Shown here piece by piece: positions 1 to 8,800 of a stretch of 21,147 nucleotides of DNA (within the stretch, counting starts at the first letter, position 1; each line of letters starts with the position of its first letter). The position numbers and the translations under genes are program-made. The notes beneath the pieces are model-generated. The model made no database searches. It was not told the origin of the DNA and saw only the letters and a program-made list of their open reading frames with translations. The stretch covers positions 1-21,147 of IMG/VR virus record IMGVR_UViG_3300008735_000120, one strand, 5' to 3'. This stretch comes from a virus.

Positions 1-1
1 T

Positions 2-469
2 GAAGATGCTATGGATGCCGAAGAAGAAGAAGGTGACGACGAAGGCGAAGAAGCCGACGAAGAAGCCGATGAAAGAATTAGTGATCTAGAAGCTGCATTT
101 GACGAACTTCAAGCAGAATTCGACAAGTTAATGGCTGAAGTTGGCGACGACGAAGGCGAAGAAGCCGACGAAGAAGGCGACTACATGGAGCCAGAAATGG
201 AAGAATCCGTTGAAGAGTCAGCTGAAGAAGCAGAAGAAGATCTAGAAGAGTCAGAAGAAGATGTAGTTGCCGAAGGCGCTGAACTAAAGGCAGTTCCTGC
301 ACCTAAGGGTGGCGCTGGCGAAGGTTCATCACCTGTTGCCAAAGGTGGTAAGCCACAAGGTGACGCAAACGAACCAGGTGCAATGTCATCAGGAGAAGGT
401 TCAAGTTCAGCAGACCCATCATCATCAGATATGGGCATGTCAACTGAACCAGACATGAAGAAAGTATAA
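2..469 (+). CDS. acidic prohead-core-type protein, 5' partial
   Basis: The reading frame is open to the left edge, so the first ATG at 11 is probably internal and the true start lies outside the window. The visible protein is extremely rich in Glu/Asp for about its first 95 residues, then changes to a Gly/Ser/Pro/Lys-rich tail ending in MKKV. The acidic part contains the motif GDDEGEEADEE twice. It ends 12 bases before the gp21 gene. In T4 the slot just before gp21 is held by the small acidic prohead core proteins gp67 and gp68, which are internal scaffold components cut by gp21. Position and composition suggest the same role, but low-complexity sequence cannot prove homology. An acidic C-terminal tail of another head protein, such as an extended gp20, is an alternative. 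Confidence 0.55.
   Translation, partial: EDAMDAEEEEGDDEGEEADEEADERISDLEAAFDELQAEFDKLMAEVGDDEGEEADEEGDYMEPEMEESVEESAEEAEEDLEESEEDVVAEGAELKAVPAPKGGAGEGSSPVAKGGKPQGDANEPGAMSSGEGSSSADPSSSDMGMSTEPDMKKV
35..176 (+). repeat. 31-nt perfect direct repeat in the acidic gene
   Basis: Positions 35-65 and 146-176 are identical over 31 bases and lie 111 bases (37 codons) apart in the same frame, encoding DDEGEEADEE both times. The identity includes synonymous positions, so it reflects a recent duplication or gene conversion and not only selection for acidic residues. Confidence 0.85.
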
Positions 470-481
470 CGGATAAAAAAC

Positions 482-1105
482 ATGACTTATCTAAGAGAAC
501 ACTTGACATTTGACCAAGCTCGCATGGTAACTGAGACTGATTCAGAAGGCAAGAATCTATACATGAAGGGTATTTGCATTCAAGGTGGTGTAAAGAATGC
601 AAATCAGCGTGTATATCCTGTCTCTGAAATTCAAACCGCAGTATCAACATTAAATGAGCAAATCAATCAAGGAAACTCAGTACTAGGCGAAGTTGATCAT
701 CCAGACGATCTTAAGATTAACTTAGATCGTGTATCCCACATGGTTACAGAAATGTGGATGGATGGACCCAACGGTTATGGTAAGATGAAAGTACTACCAA
801 CACCAATGGGTAACTTAGTCAAAACTATGCTTGAGTCAGGTGTTAAATTAGGAGTTTCATCCAGAGGTAGCGGCAATGTCCGTGAATCTTCTGGCGATGT
901 TTCAGAATTTGAAATTGTCACTATTGACGTAGTGGCGCAACCAAGTGCTCCAGAAGCATATCCAACAGCAATTTATGAAGGCCTTTTAAACATGAGAGGC
1001 GGTCATAGAGTGCTTGAGATGGCGGCTGAAGTACGTGAGAATCAAAAGGCGCAAAAATATCTCAAAGAGAGTATTTTGCGTCTCATAAAGGACCTAAAAA
1101 TTTAG
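482..1105 (+). CDS. 21: prohead core protease gp21
   Basis: This is a 207-residue T4 gp21-type prohead protease, the serine protease (family S77) that matures the capsid by cutting scaffold and capsid proteins inside the prohead. The visible family features are GEVDHP with a candidate catalytic His73, and GVSSRGSG with a candidate nucleophile Ser126 or Ser127. The length is close to T4 gp21. It is followed directly by gp22 and gp23, the usual substrates, in the conserved order. The start at 482 has only a weak purine stretch upstream (ACGGATAAAAAAC). The stop codon overlaps the ribosome binding site of gp22, so translation of the two is probably coupled. Family assignment is secure. Which serine is catalytic is inferred. 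Confidence 0.95.
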   Translation: MTYLREHLTFDQARMVTETDSEGKNLYMKGICIQGGVKNANQRVYPVSEIQTAVSTLNEQINQGNSVLGEVDHPDDLKINLDRVSHMVTEMWMDGPNGYGKMKVLPTPMGNLVKTMLESGVKLGVSSRGSGNVRESSGDVSEFEIVTIDVVAQPSAPEAYPTAIYEGLLNMRGGHRVLEMAAEVRENQKAQKYLKESILRLIKDLKI

Positions 1106-1114
1106 GAGAGCATT

Positions 1115-2215
1115 ATGTTAGACGTATTCAAACCACTTATCGAAAACAATATTATCTCCGAGGAAGTTCAAGTTGAACTCCAGGAAGCTTGGGATGCAAA
1201 GTTGGTAGAAGCCACTGAGCAAAACAAGGCCGAGTTACGCGAAGAATTTGCAAAGAGATATGAGCACGATAAGGAGGCGATTGTCGAAGCCCTAGATACA
1301 ATGGTTACAGATTCTCTAAAACAAGAAATCAACGAGTTTGTAGAAGACAAGCAAGCACTACTAGCTGAGCGAGTAGCATACAAGACAGCAGTAACAGAGC
1401 ATGCCGATCTTCTAAGCAAGTTCGTAACAGAAAATCTAGCAACTGAAATGAATGAGTTCCGTGCTGATAGAGGCACACAGGCTCAAACAATGCAGAAACT
1501 AGAAGATTTCGTAATCAAAGCATTAAGCGAAGAGATTGTTGAATTCAACGAAGACAAGAAAGACGTAGTTGAAACAAAAGTTAAGTTAGTTGCTGAAGCA
1601 AAAACAAAACTAGCCGAACTTAAGAAAACATTTATCGAGCGTAGTGCTAAGATGGTTGAAGAGACTGTCACTAAAACTATTAAGGGTGAGATGTCACAAC
1701 TTAAAGAAGATATTCAAAGTGCTCGTGAGAATAACTTTGGACGTCAATTATTTGAAGCTTTTGCCGCAGAGTATGCACATTCATATTTGAATGAGAATAC
1801 TGAAGTTGCAAAACTCAACAAGCAACTTTCAGAAATGGAAGGTGTATTGGCAGAAGCCAATAAAACAATTGAAGAAAAGGATGCACTCGTAGAGACAAAA
1901 ATGAGTGAAATCAACGTTATTAATGACCAAGCAAACCGTAAAGAAACACTCTCTCAACTTCTTTCACCATTGGCGAAAGAGAAGAAAGAGGTTATGGAAA
2001 GTTTACTTGAGTCAGTACAAACTGATAAACTTAAAGCATCTTTTGACAAATACCTGCCAGCAGTTATTAATGGCGATGGCACTGGTATTAAACGCAAACT
2101 TACTGAGTCAGTAAAGAAAGAAGTAACTGGTGATCGCCAACCTGTTGAAAAGCAAGTTGAAGAAACACCAAACACTTCCAACATTGTTGATATCAAGAAG
2201 TTAGCAGGATTATAA
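1115..2215 (+). CDS. 22: prohead core scaffolding protein gp22
   Basis: This 366-residue, Lys/Glu-rich protein is almost wholly predicted coiled coil by eye, as expected for the T4 gp22 scaffold that forms the prohead core and is later degraded by gp21. The segment ARENNFGRQLFEAFAAEY (about residues 204-221) is a hallmark of gp22 in T4-like phages. It is longer than T4 gp22 (about 270 residues). Part of the extra length is an N-terminal region with a recurring motif E[IM]xEFxxDx at residues 71, 111 and 140. An AGGAG at 1104-1108, overlapping the gp21 stop, supports the start at 1115. It sits between protease and capsid gene on one strand, so the three are likely co-transcribed. Confidence 0.94.
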   Translation: MLDVFKPLIENNIISEEVQVELQEAWDAKLVEATEQNKAELREEFAKRYEHDKEAIVEALDTMVTDSLKQEINEFVEDKQALLAERVAYKTAVTEHADLLSKFVTENLATEMNEFRADRGTQAQTMQKLEDFVIKALSEEIVEFNEDKKDVVETKVKLVAEAKTKLAELKKTFIERSAKMVEETVTKTIKGEMSQLKEDIQSARENNFGRQLFEAFAAEYAHSYLNENTEVAKLNKQLSEMEGVLAEANKTIEEKDALVETKMSEINVINDQANRKETLSQLLSPLAKEKKEVMESLLESVQTDKLKASFDKYLPAVINGDGTGIKRKLTESVKKEVTGDRQPVEKQVEETPNTSNIVDIKKLAGL

Positions 2216-2218
2216 ATT
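2211..2218 (+). promoter_or_regulatory. probable late promoter for gp23
   Basis: TATAAATT matches the T4 late promoter TATAAATA at seven of eight bases. It overlaps the gp22 stop codon and lies 29 bases before the capsid gene. Capsid genes of T4-like phages commonly have their own late promoter. Confidence 0.5.
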
Positions 2219-2246
2219 TATAATTAAGGAGTTTAGGAGACTAAAA

Positions 2247-3419
2247 ATGTCAGAACTATTAAATGAAAACTGGAGTGAAACTAAAGACGCACTATTAGAA
2301 GGTCTTTCAGGTTCAACTCGTAGTACAATGGCAGTAACTCTAGAGAATACAAAAGGCTATTTGACAGAGGCTGCTACAGCCGGCGCATCAACATCAGGTA
2401 ATGTTGCTACACTTAACCGCGTAATTTTACCAGTAATCCGCCGCGTAATGCCATCAGTAATTGCTAACGAAATCGTTGGTGTTCAACCAATGGCAGGTCC
2501 AGTAGGACAAATTCACACATTGAGAGTACGTTACGCTGATGCATTCACAGGTAACGCAGGTGGTAACACAACAGCAGGCGAAGAAGCATTAAGCCCATTC
2601 AAAGTTGCTGAAGGTTACTCAGGTAACGTTGCATCTGCTGATACAGCAGGTTCAACATCTGCTAACGAAGGCACAGGCGGTAACCGTCTAAGCATCCAAA
2701 TCTTGAAGCAACCAGTTGAAGCAAAGACACGTAAGCTATCAGCACGTTGGACTTTCGAAGCTGCTCAAGATGCTAACTCAATGCACGGTATTGACATGGA
2801 AGCAGAAATCATGTCAGCACTAGCACAAGAAATTACTGCAGAAATTGATCAAGAGATCCTACGTTCACTACGTAGTATCGCAACAGCAGGTGATCCATAT
2901 GATCAAAACGCAGTATCAGGTACAGCAACATACGTTGGTGACGAGCACGCCGCTCTAGCAGTTCTAATGAACCGCGCAGCCAACACAATTGCACAACGCA
3001 CACGTCGTGGTGCAGGTAACTGGGCAGTCGTTTCACCACAAGCACTAACAGTTATCCAATCCGCTTCAACAAGTGCATTTGCACGTACAACAGAAGGTTC
3101 ATTCGAAGCACCAGTTAACCAAAAGATGGTTGGCACACTAAATGGTACAATGAAGATCTATGTTGATACATACGCAGCTGATGATACAGCAGTACTAGTA
3201 GGCTACAAGGGTTCAAGCGAAGCAGACGCAGCTGCTTTCTACTGCCCATACATTCCTCTAATGTCATCTGGTACAGTACTAGATCCAGATACATTCGAGC
3301 CAGTCGTAGGCTTCATGACACGTTATGGTTATGTTGCACTAACAAACACAGCATCATCACTAGGTAATGCTGGCGACTACCTACAAACAATTGCAGTATC
3401 AAACCTATCATTTGCATAA
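2247..3419 (+). CDS. 23: major capsid protein gp23
   Basis: This 390-residue protein is the T4-type major capsid protein (HK97 fold). Recognisable segments are the N-terminal delta peptide, the LNRVILPVIRRVMPSVIANEIVGVQPM block, and MGTL-type strand motifs near the C-terminus. A gp21 cleavage consensus ([IL]xE) is seen as LTE at residues 39-41, followed by AATAG. This matches the T4 cut that leaves an N-terminal Ala, and would give a mature chain of about 349 residues. T4 gp23 has 521 residues, so this form is clearly short and probably lacks the inserted domain. Two Shine-Dalgarno-like AGGAG motifs lie just upstream (2227-2231 and 2235-2239). It has a near-consensus late promoter and a strong terminator. 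Confidence 0.96.
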   Translation: MSELLNENWSETKDALLEGLSGSTRSTMAVTLENTKGYLTEAATAGASTSGNVATLNRVILPVIRRVMPSVIANEIVGVQPMAGPVGQIHTLRVRYADAFTGNAGGNTTAGEEALSPFKVAEGYSGNVASADTAGSTSANEGTGGNRLSIQILKQPVEAKTRKLSARWTFEAAQDANSMHGIDMEAEIMSALAQEITAEIDQEILRSLRSIATAGDPYDQNAVSGTATYVGDEHAALAVLMNRAANTIAQRTRRGAGNWAVVSPQALTVIQSASTSAFARTTEGSFEAPVNQKMVGTLNGTMKIYVDTYAADDTAVLVGYKGSSEADAAAFYCPYIPLMSSGTVLDPDTFEPVVGFMTRYGYVALTNTASSLGNAGDYLQTIAVSNLSFA

Positions 3420-3442
3420 GGTTTAGAATTTTTTGTAAAGAT

Positions 3443-3468
3443 AACCCCCCATTATTTGGGGGGTTTTT
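3443..3468 (+). terminator. rho-independent terminator after gp23
   Basis: An AACCCCCC / GGGGGGTT stem of 8 bp with a 7-nt loop (ATTATTT) is followed by a T run (3464-3468). It lies 23 bases after the capsid stop codon. Confidence 0.9.
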
Positions 3469-3471
3469 CTT

Positions 3472-3480
3472 GACTAAATA
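3472..3480 (+). promoter_or_regulatory. possible variant late promoter
   Basis: GACTAAATA resembles the TATAAATA late motif with differences in its first half. It directly follows the gp23 terminator and precedes the isolated gene at 3572 by about 90 bases. The gene needs a promoter here because the terminator separates it from gp23. The match itself is imperfect. Confidence 0.35.
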
Positions 3481-3571
3481 GTAATGCTTACTAATGGGTA
3501 GTAAGTTTATGGGGATTAACCTTCCTCGTAGCGGTTAAAACCCGCAACGGACTTCTAAAAGGAGAAATAAA

Positions 3572-4033
3572 ATGGGTAGACCACTTAATAAAAGATACTT
3601 CGGTGTCGCGGGCGTAGGCCCAACAGCCGGCGGTAACGAAATCAAAGTTAACTTTAACAGCGGCGGCGGTGTTAAAGAAGGTTATATTGTTAAACAAAAA
3701 GCAAGTAAACGTTTTGTTGTTGAAGAAATCGAAACAGCAGGATTACATACTTGTACTTTAACTTGGGATGATTTACCAGCAAACCTAGCATCAGGTGAGA
3801 TGTCAATTTCATTTAAAATGGATGATGGTGAAACATACCTAGCAAGTAAAATTTCTGGCCGTACAGCAACATTAGCAGCTCCGACTGCTACAGGTTCAAA
3901 CGCATATGATGGCAGTAAAGTTCCATGGAACTTCACAGTAGATCTAACAGACGGTGCGGCACAAGTCGAGGAAGCAGGCGACGACAATACACTAGTCGGT
4001 GTAGACGACGACGATTGGACAGAAGACGCTTAA
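3572..4033 (+). CDS. small probable virion protein (MGRPLNKRYFG family)
   Basis: A 153-residue protein with the N-terminus MGRPLNKRYFGVAGVG, a start I associate with conserved hypothetical/virion proteins of marine T4-like phages. The body looks beta-rich (alternating hydrophobic residues, Gly/Thr turns). The last 25 residues are strongly acidic (EEAGDDNTLVGVDDDDWTEDA). There is no signal peptide or membrane segment. A strong AAAGGAGAA (3558-3566) sets the start. The gene is flanked by terminators on both sides and so forms its own transcription unit directly after the capsid gene. That suggests high, separately tuned late expression, as for a capsid-associated or decoration protein. This role is inferred from context only. 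Confidence 0.7.
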   Translation: MGRPLNKRYFGVAGVGPTAGGNEIKVNFNSGGGVKEGYIVKQKASKRFVVEEIETAGLHTCTLTWDDLPANLASGEMSISFKMDDGETYLASKISGRTATLAAPTATGSNAYDGSKVPWNFTVDLTDGAAQVEEAGDDNTLVGVDDDDWTEDA

Positions 4034-4058
4034 TTGATATTCTTACGATCAATACAGG

Positions 4059-4080
4059 AAAGGGGCCATCGGCCCCTTTT
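4059..4080 (+). terminator. rho-independent terminator
   Basis: AAAGGGGCC and GGCCCCTTT form a 9-bp stem with a 3-nt loop, followed by further T. It ends the monocistronic unit 25 bases after its stop codon. Confidence 0.9.
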
Positions 4081-4095
4081 CTATTCTAAAATTTG

Positions 4096-4103
4096 TATAA
4101 ATA
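4096..4103 (+). promoter_or_regulatory. T4-type late promoter
   Basis: An exact TATAAATA, the T4 late promoter element read by RNA polymerase with the phage sigma factor gp55, lies 24 bases before the next gene and just after a terminator. Confidence 0.85.
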
Positions 4104-4127
4104 ATATAACATTGGAAATCACGAAAT

Positions 4128-5009
4128 ATGGCAAAGGAATTAAGAGTTAACAGCGATTATAATATCAACGTTGGTTCAAATGATGTTAATATTACAGCAG
4201 ATGCATTTCAAGTAACAGGCAATTTAGTTGTTACTGGAACTACTACCACGGTTAATACAACAGATTTAGACATTCAAGATAATACAATTGTATTAAACAA
4301 GAATGAATCAGGAGCAGGTGTTACGCTTGGAACAGCAGGTGTTGTAATTGAAAGAGGCACTTCTGACGATACATCATTGATTTGGAATGAAACTACAGAC
4401 AAATGGAGTTTTAAACTCGGCTCGGGATTAGCAGACTTAGAAGCACTTTCTGTTACAACAACAGGTGATTTAACTGTTAATGGTGTTACTATTAGCGACA
4501 TATTAGATGAAGATAATATGGCAAGTGATAGTGCTACTGCTTTAGCAACACAACAATCTATCAAAGCATATGTAGATACTGCGGCAGGGTCACCAACCCC
4601 AGGTGGTGCTAATACTAATATTCAATATAATAATAGTGGAACTCTTGCTGGTAGTTCAAACATTGTATTTGATAATGGAACAAATGCTGTTACTATAACA
4701 GGTGAACTTAGTGTAGATAATATTAATATTAATGCAAATGATATTATTTCATCTAACACAAATGGTAATATTACTCTTACGCCAAATGGAACGGGTAATA
4801 TTGTATTATCCAAAGCGGCCAGCGTTTCAGTACAGTTAGATTTTACTGATCAAGGCGGTGATCCAGGTGCTACAGTATCTGTTAATAAAATTTATTCCAA
4901 AACACCAAGCGGTGGTGGCACAGGACTATATTTCGTAAATAACACAACAAGTGGAGAAATGATAAGTAAGAGTAAAGCAATTGCTTATGCTTTAGTATTT
5001 GGTGGATAA
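4128..5009 (+). CDS. modular virion/tail-fibre-like protein
   Basis: A 293-residue, Thr/Asn/Gly-rich, beta-type protein of the kind found in tail fibres and other virion surface proteins of marine T4-like phages. Three modules shared with other genes in this window are visible: NLVVTGTTTTVNTTDLDI with the following IERG...LIWNE segment (residues about 31-95); SDILDEDNMASDSATALATQ plus SIKAYVD (about 124-151), a helical stretch common before fibre trimerisation segments; and NGNITLTPNGTGNIVLS (about 212-228). The first and last two recur in the 1604-residue protein downstream. It starts 24 bases after an exact late promoter and has only a weak ribosome binding site. The protein is probably structural. 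Its position in the virion is not known. Confidence 0.75.
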   Translation: MAKELRVNSDYNINVGSNDVNITADAFQVTGNLVVTGTTTTVNTTDLDIQDNTIVLNKNESGAGVTLGTAGVVIERGTSDDTSLIWNETTDKWSFKLGSGLADLEALSVTTTGDLTVNGVTISDILDEDNMASDSATALATQQSIKAYVDTAAGSPTPGGANTNIQYNNSGTLAGSSNIVFDNGTNAVTITGELSVDNININANDIISSNTNGNITLTPNGTGNIVLSKAASVSVQLDFTDQGGDPGATVSVNKIYSKTPSGGGTGLYFVNNTTSGEMISKSKAIAYALVFGG

Positions 5010-5012
5010 TTT

Positions 5013-5411
5013 ATGGCAGTCACAATAACAAATGTAACAAACAATTCTTCAACAGCAATTTTTACTGCATCAGGCAATGTTGCTGTTACAGATATAATTA
5101 TTTTTAATACGGATAGTCACGCCGACTCATTTTTTAATTGGGCATTGAATTTAGTTCCCAGCGGTGACTCTGTAACAGTTAATAATTTATTATATGATTC
5201 ATCCAAAGCGGGAGGTTTTGCAGTTCCTATCTCTACTGGATCAAATTTACATGTAAACACTATAACAGGATTTACTGCCAATAAGTGGCTATTAACAAAT
5301 GGTGATAAATTTTATATTGATTTAGATGATGCAAGTAACTCATCTACCAATTGGTCTGGTTCGCCGGCGACAGTACCTGTAAATGTTTTTGTTAACTATA
5401 TGAGTTTATAA
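5013..5411 (+). CDS. small uncharacterised virion-region protein
   Basis: A 132-residue protein starting 3 bases after the preceding stop, so very likely translated by coupling. It is Ser/Asn/Thr-rich with alternating hydrophobic residues (MAVTITNVTNNSSTAIFTAS at the start), consistent with an all-beta fold. No catalytic motif, signal peptide or membrane helix is visible and I do not recognise the family. Its place between two fibre-like genes, in one operon from the promoter at 4096, suggests a fibre or baseplate accessory component. Confidence 0.6.
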   Translation: MAVTITNVTNNSSTAIFTASGNVAVTDIIIFNTDSHADSFFNWALNLVPSGDSVTVNNLLYDSSKAGGFAVPISTGSNLHVNTITGFTANKWLLTNGDKFYIDLDDASNSSTNWSGSPATVPVNVFVNYMSL

Positions 5412-5415
5412 TATT

Positions 5416-5847
5416 ATGCCATTTGATCGTACAAATCCAGAATACTTTACTCAGGAATTATTCAATCTTGGTGGAACAAATGCCATACGAATTCCTATAG
5501 GAACTACGAATCAACGACCAGGATCTGCTATAGCAGACTCTGGGATGGTTAGATTTAATGTCACAACAGGTGGATTAGAAACATATCATTTAGGCACTTG
5601 GAATCAAATAAGAATTAACGGCACTACGACTATTACTAAAGATACAGACACTGGCGATGGCTCAACAACGGCATTTAATATGTTATCCTCTGCGCCTGCT
5701 GACGAAAACAATATTCTTATTTTTATTAATAACATTTTCCAAGAACCAGATTCTGCTTACACAGTATCAGGAACAACTATTACATTTACATCTGCCCCGC
5801 CTAACAGTCATGTTATTGTAGCATTAAGCGGATTCGACACAGTTTAA
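5416..5847 (+). CDS. small tail-fibre-module protein
   Basis: A 143-residue protein built from two modules that also appear at the ends of the 425- and 1604-residue fibre proteins here. The first, around residues 25-65, has the pattern TT.QRPGS...G..RFN......Y..GTW. The second, around residues 79-138, has the pattern GDGSTTAFN...NNI..FINNIFQEPDSAYTVSGTTITFTSAPP. These look like small beta-domains from the shaft or tip of fibres. It begins 4 bases after the previous stop and has no clear ribosome binding site, so coupled translation is likely. It could be a stand-alone remnant or a separate small fibre protein. The shared modules are seen directly. The role is inferred. Confidence 0.65.
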   Translation: MPFDRTNPEYFTQELFNLGGTNAIRIPIGTTNQRPGSAIADSGMVRFNVTTGGLETYHLGTWNQIRINGTTTITKDTDTGDGSTTAFNMLSSAPADENNILIFINNIFQEPDSAYTVSGTTITFTSAPPNSHVIVALSGFDTV

Positions 5848-5860
5848 TAATTAAACTCTA

Positions 5861-5868
5861 TATAAATA
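5861..5868 (+). promoter_or_regulatory. T4-type late promoter
   Basis: An exact TATAAATA lies in the 52-base gap before the 1148-residue fibre gene, 31 bases before its start. No terminator is seen before it, so read-through from 4096 is also possible. Confidence 0.85.
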
Positions 5869-5899
5869 CGGTATAAAGTATTTTTAAACGGAGAATAAT

Positions 5900-8800
5900 A
5901 TGGCTATAGGTCGCGTCTCGGGACCAATGTTACAACCAAATCTAGTCAGACAAGGCACTGACTTGGCATTTGAAACAGACTTATTATATCTAGATGTAAC
6001 TAACTCACGTATTGGTATTAACGAAGCTGCCCCGGGGTACTCGTTGGATATTGCCGGCGATCTACAAGTTGGTAACATTGAAATTGATACCAATACAATC
6101 ACTACAACAAATACAAATGGTAATTTAATACTAAATGCTAACGGCACGGGTATTATTTCTGTTTCTAGTAAAGTAGTTGAAGATGTAGCAACTCCGGTAG
6201 CAGGTACAGATGCGGCAAACAAAGCATATGTAGATACTCAAATAGCAGGCCTAGGCGGTGGCACACTTACATTAGGTACACCAACAGATGGCAGCTTAAC
6301 AACGTGCAGTGCGTATTTAGATTGGACATCGTCTACATTAGTTGTAGATGCTATTGATGATTTAAACGAAGTTGTTGAAAACATTCGTAATAGTACTTTT
6401 GTTAAGGAAGTAGACTTTACTGCTGACCAAACAGTAGGTGGTGCAGGACTTGTTGTAACACTAACTATTACTGCCACAGGAAACGCAAATAGATACACTA
6501 TTGATTGGGGCGATGGTAACACAACAACAGGAACAACAGACAGTACTCCAACACATACATATAGTTCTAACGTAGGATCACCATTTGATGTAGAGGTCAC
6601 TGCATATAACAATAGTGGCTGTGGAACAGGAAGCACCGCAACTAAATTAAGAGCGGGATATATTATTATCTATACTGCTAACCCGGTTGTTAGTTTTGCC
6701 GCATATGCCGCTTCATCAGGCGGTAGTCCAATTACATATTGGGATGACGGTGACCAAGTTTACTTTGATAATAATACAACAAACATTGGCGGTGCTACAA
6801 TTCAATACACTTGGGATTGGGACGATGGTAGTAGCGACAATGTTATTTCAAGTGATAGTGCCGCAGGTGGTTCTGCCGGCGCAAGACTTGACCATACGTT
6901 TACGGAAATTTCAGAACAAGAAATAACAAGAACAGTTATACTAACACTAGACAGTCATAATACTGCTGATCCATCAGTAATACCAACTAGTGACAATGTC
7001 GCATATAAAATTTATGACACACATACTCCTGAAGTATCATTAAGTGCGACAACAGGTATTAACGAAGAAAGTACTAGTGGATTACCGATTACCTTTACTA
7101 ATAATACTGAAGCAACAATTGGCAGTTATGCAACATATGGTATTCAATATGAATACCAATGGGGCGATGGAACTTCAGATACAACAGTAAATGTTGGTAC
7201 AGGCGGAAGTGGTGACACTGGTAACACTATTAGTCACACGTTTGCGTTGAGTCCAAGCGACCAAGCATCAGGAACAGCAAGAAATTATACTGGTAACTTG
7301 AGAGTTATTAGTAATCATACAAGTAGTCCATTTATTAGTTCTAACTTTACAGTTCACGTTGAACCAGATGTTAGAGCAAACATTGCGGCCACAGCAGTAA
7401 CAACAAGTGATAGATCTGGTGACAATCAATATGACATTTATGATTACACAGACTACAATGGAAATAATAGAGCATTAGTAAGAGCAACAAACACATCACA
7501 AAACGCAGATGATTATGTATATAATTGGGGTGATGGTAGTACAAACGACACTCCTACTGAAGATGGTGTAAGTGCTGGTTCTATAGGCGCAACATTAGAT
7601 CATGATTATGCAGGTGAATCAGCAGGCAATTACACATTAGCCTTTACAGCAAACGGAACTCCTGATTTAACATTACAGTCAGATTCAGATTCAAGTATTG
7701 TGTTCCAAATGAATGCAACGCCATCTGCACCAGCGAATTTGAGTACTAAATCGCTAACGTTGAGTGATTCATACCAAGGCTCAAGTCCAAAACTTTGTGC
7801 TGGATTTGCAGATAACAGTACGAGTAATCCATTGGTTGCGGGCGCGGCGTTGACTACAACTACAGCAAGACGATATACAAGTGGCACAATTGACACAAAT
7901 GTTATTGCTAATGCTTACAATGGTTTGAGTGGAACACTAACTGCAACTGTTAACGGCGTTGATAAAGGTAATAAAACATTTACAACAGCATTGAACGAGA
8001 ATGGAACATTTACCTCGCTTGTTGTAAGTGACCAACGTGATGCTAACGACACAATTAGTTCAGCAACTTATCCAACAGGATTTTATCAAACGTTTGATGC
8101 CAAAATTACGCAAGCACTTGCAAGTTATACAGTAGGTGTAAATGACGAAAGATTAGAACACAGTGCAACAGGTAATACAAACTATGTTTCTGTTGTATAT
8201 GATGATATAACAGCAACGCCTACTATAGATGATTCTGGCACATTGTCTGAAGGAACTGGCGGCACAAAAAGATATGTTTCTGGTATACCATATTATAACA
8301 CAGGAAGTCCAACACTTACTTTAACTGGTGTACAGGTTAGTGATTTAACAGGACAAGCCTACCGAGATACGTCATCAGTCGTTGAAGTAGATAACGGAAC
8401 AAACCAAGAAAGTACAAGTAGCGCGGCAACTACTAATTCAAACTATACTTACGCACAAATTGATGGTGCAAGTTCAATGCTAACAGGCGGTATACCAAAT
8501 GCTGATACTGGCGTTGCGTCTGCATACACGATAGGATCTCTTTCAGTACCTATTACAACAAGTAGCGTAAGAACAGTTGACAGAGTAAAAGTAAGAGCAT
8601 CCAACTGTAACGGAACAAGTAGTTATGTTGAAAACACAACTAATATTCAAGTACACAGATCATCACAGAGTGGTATTGTTGAACAGACCATTGCTGTAGC
8701 AGATAGTTTAGGCAACGGCACGTATACAGATGATGGCAAACGTGTATTTGATTTTAATGCCGACACAACAAACACACCTAGTTTTAACGGTGCAACAAAT

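Noticed and set aside
303-650. Minus-strand 115-residue open frame over the acidic gene and gp21 start
   Set aside because: It overlaps the conserved start of gp21 and has no family signal or initiation site.
3515-3545. Small GC hairpin (GCGG...CCGC) upstream of the 3572 gene
   Set aside because: The stem is only four continuous pairs with no T run, so it cannot be told from chance.
5013-5847. Frameshift linking the 132- and 143-residue genes into one broken fibre gene
   Set aside because: Both have their own start and stop with tight spacing, neither is truncated within a shared module, and no homopolymer at the junction suggests a frameshift.
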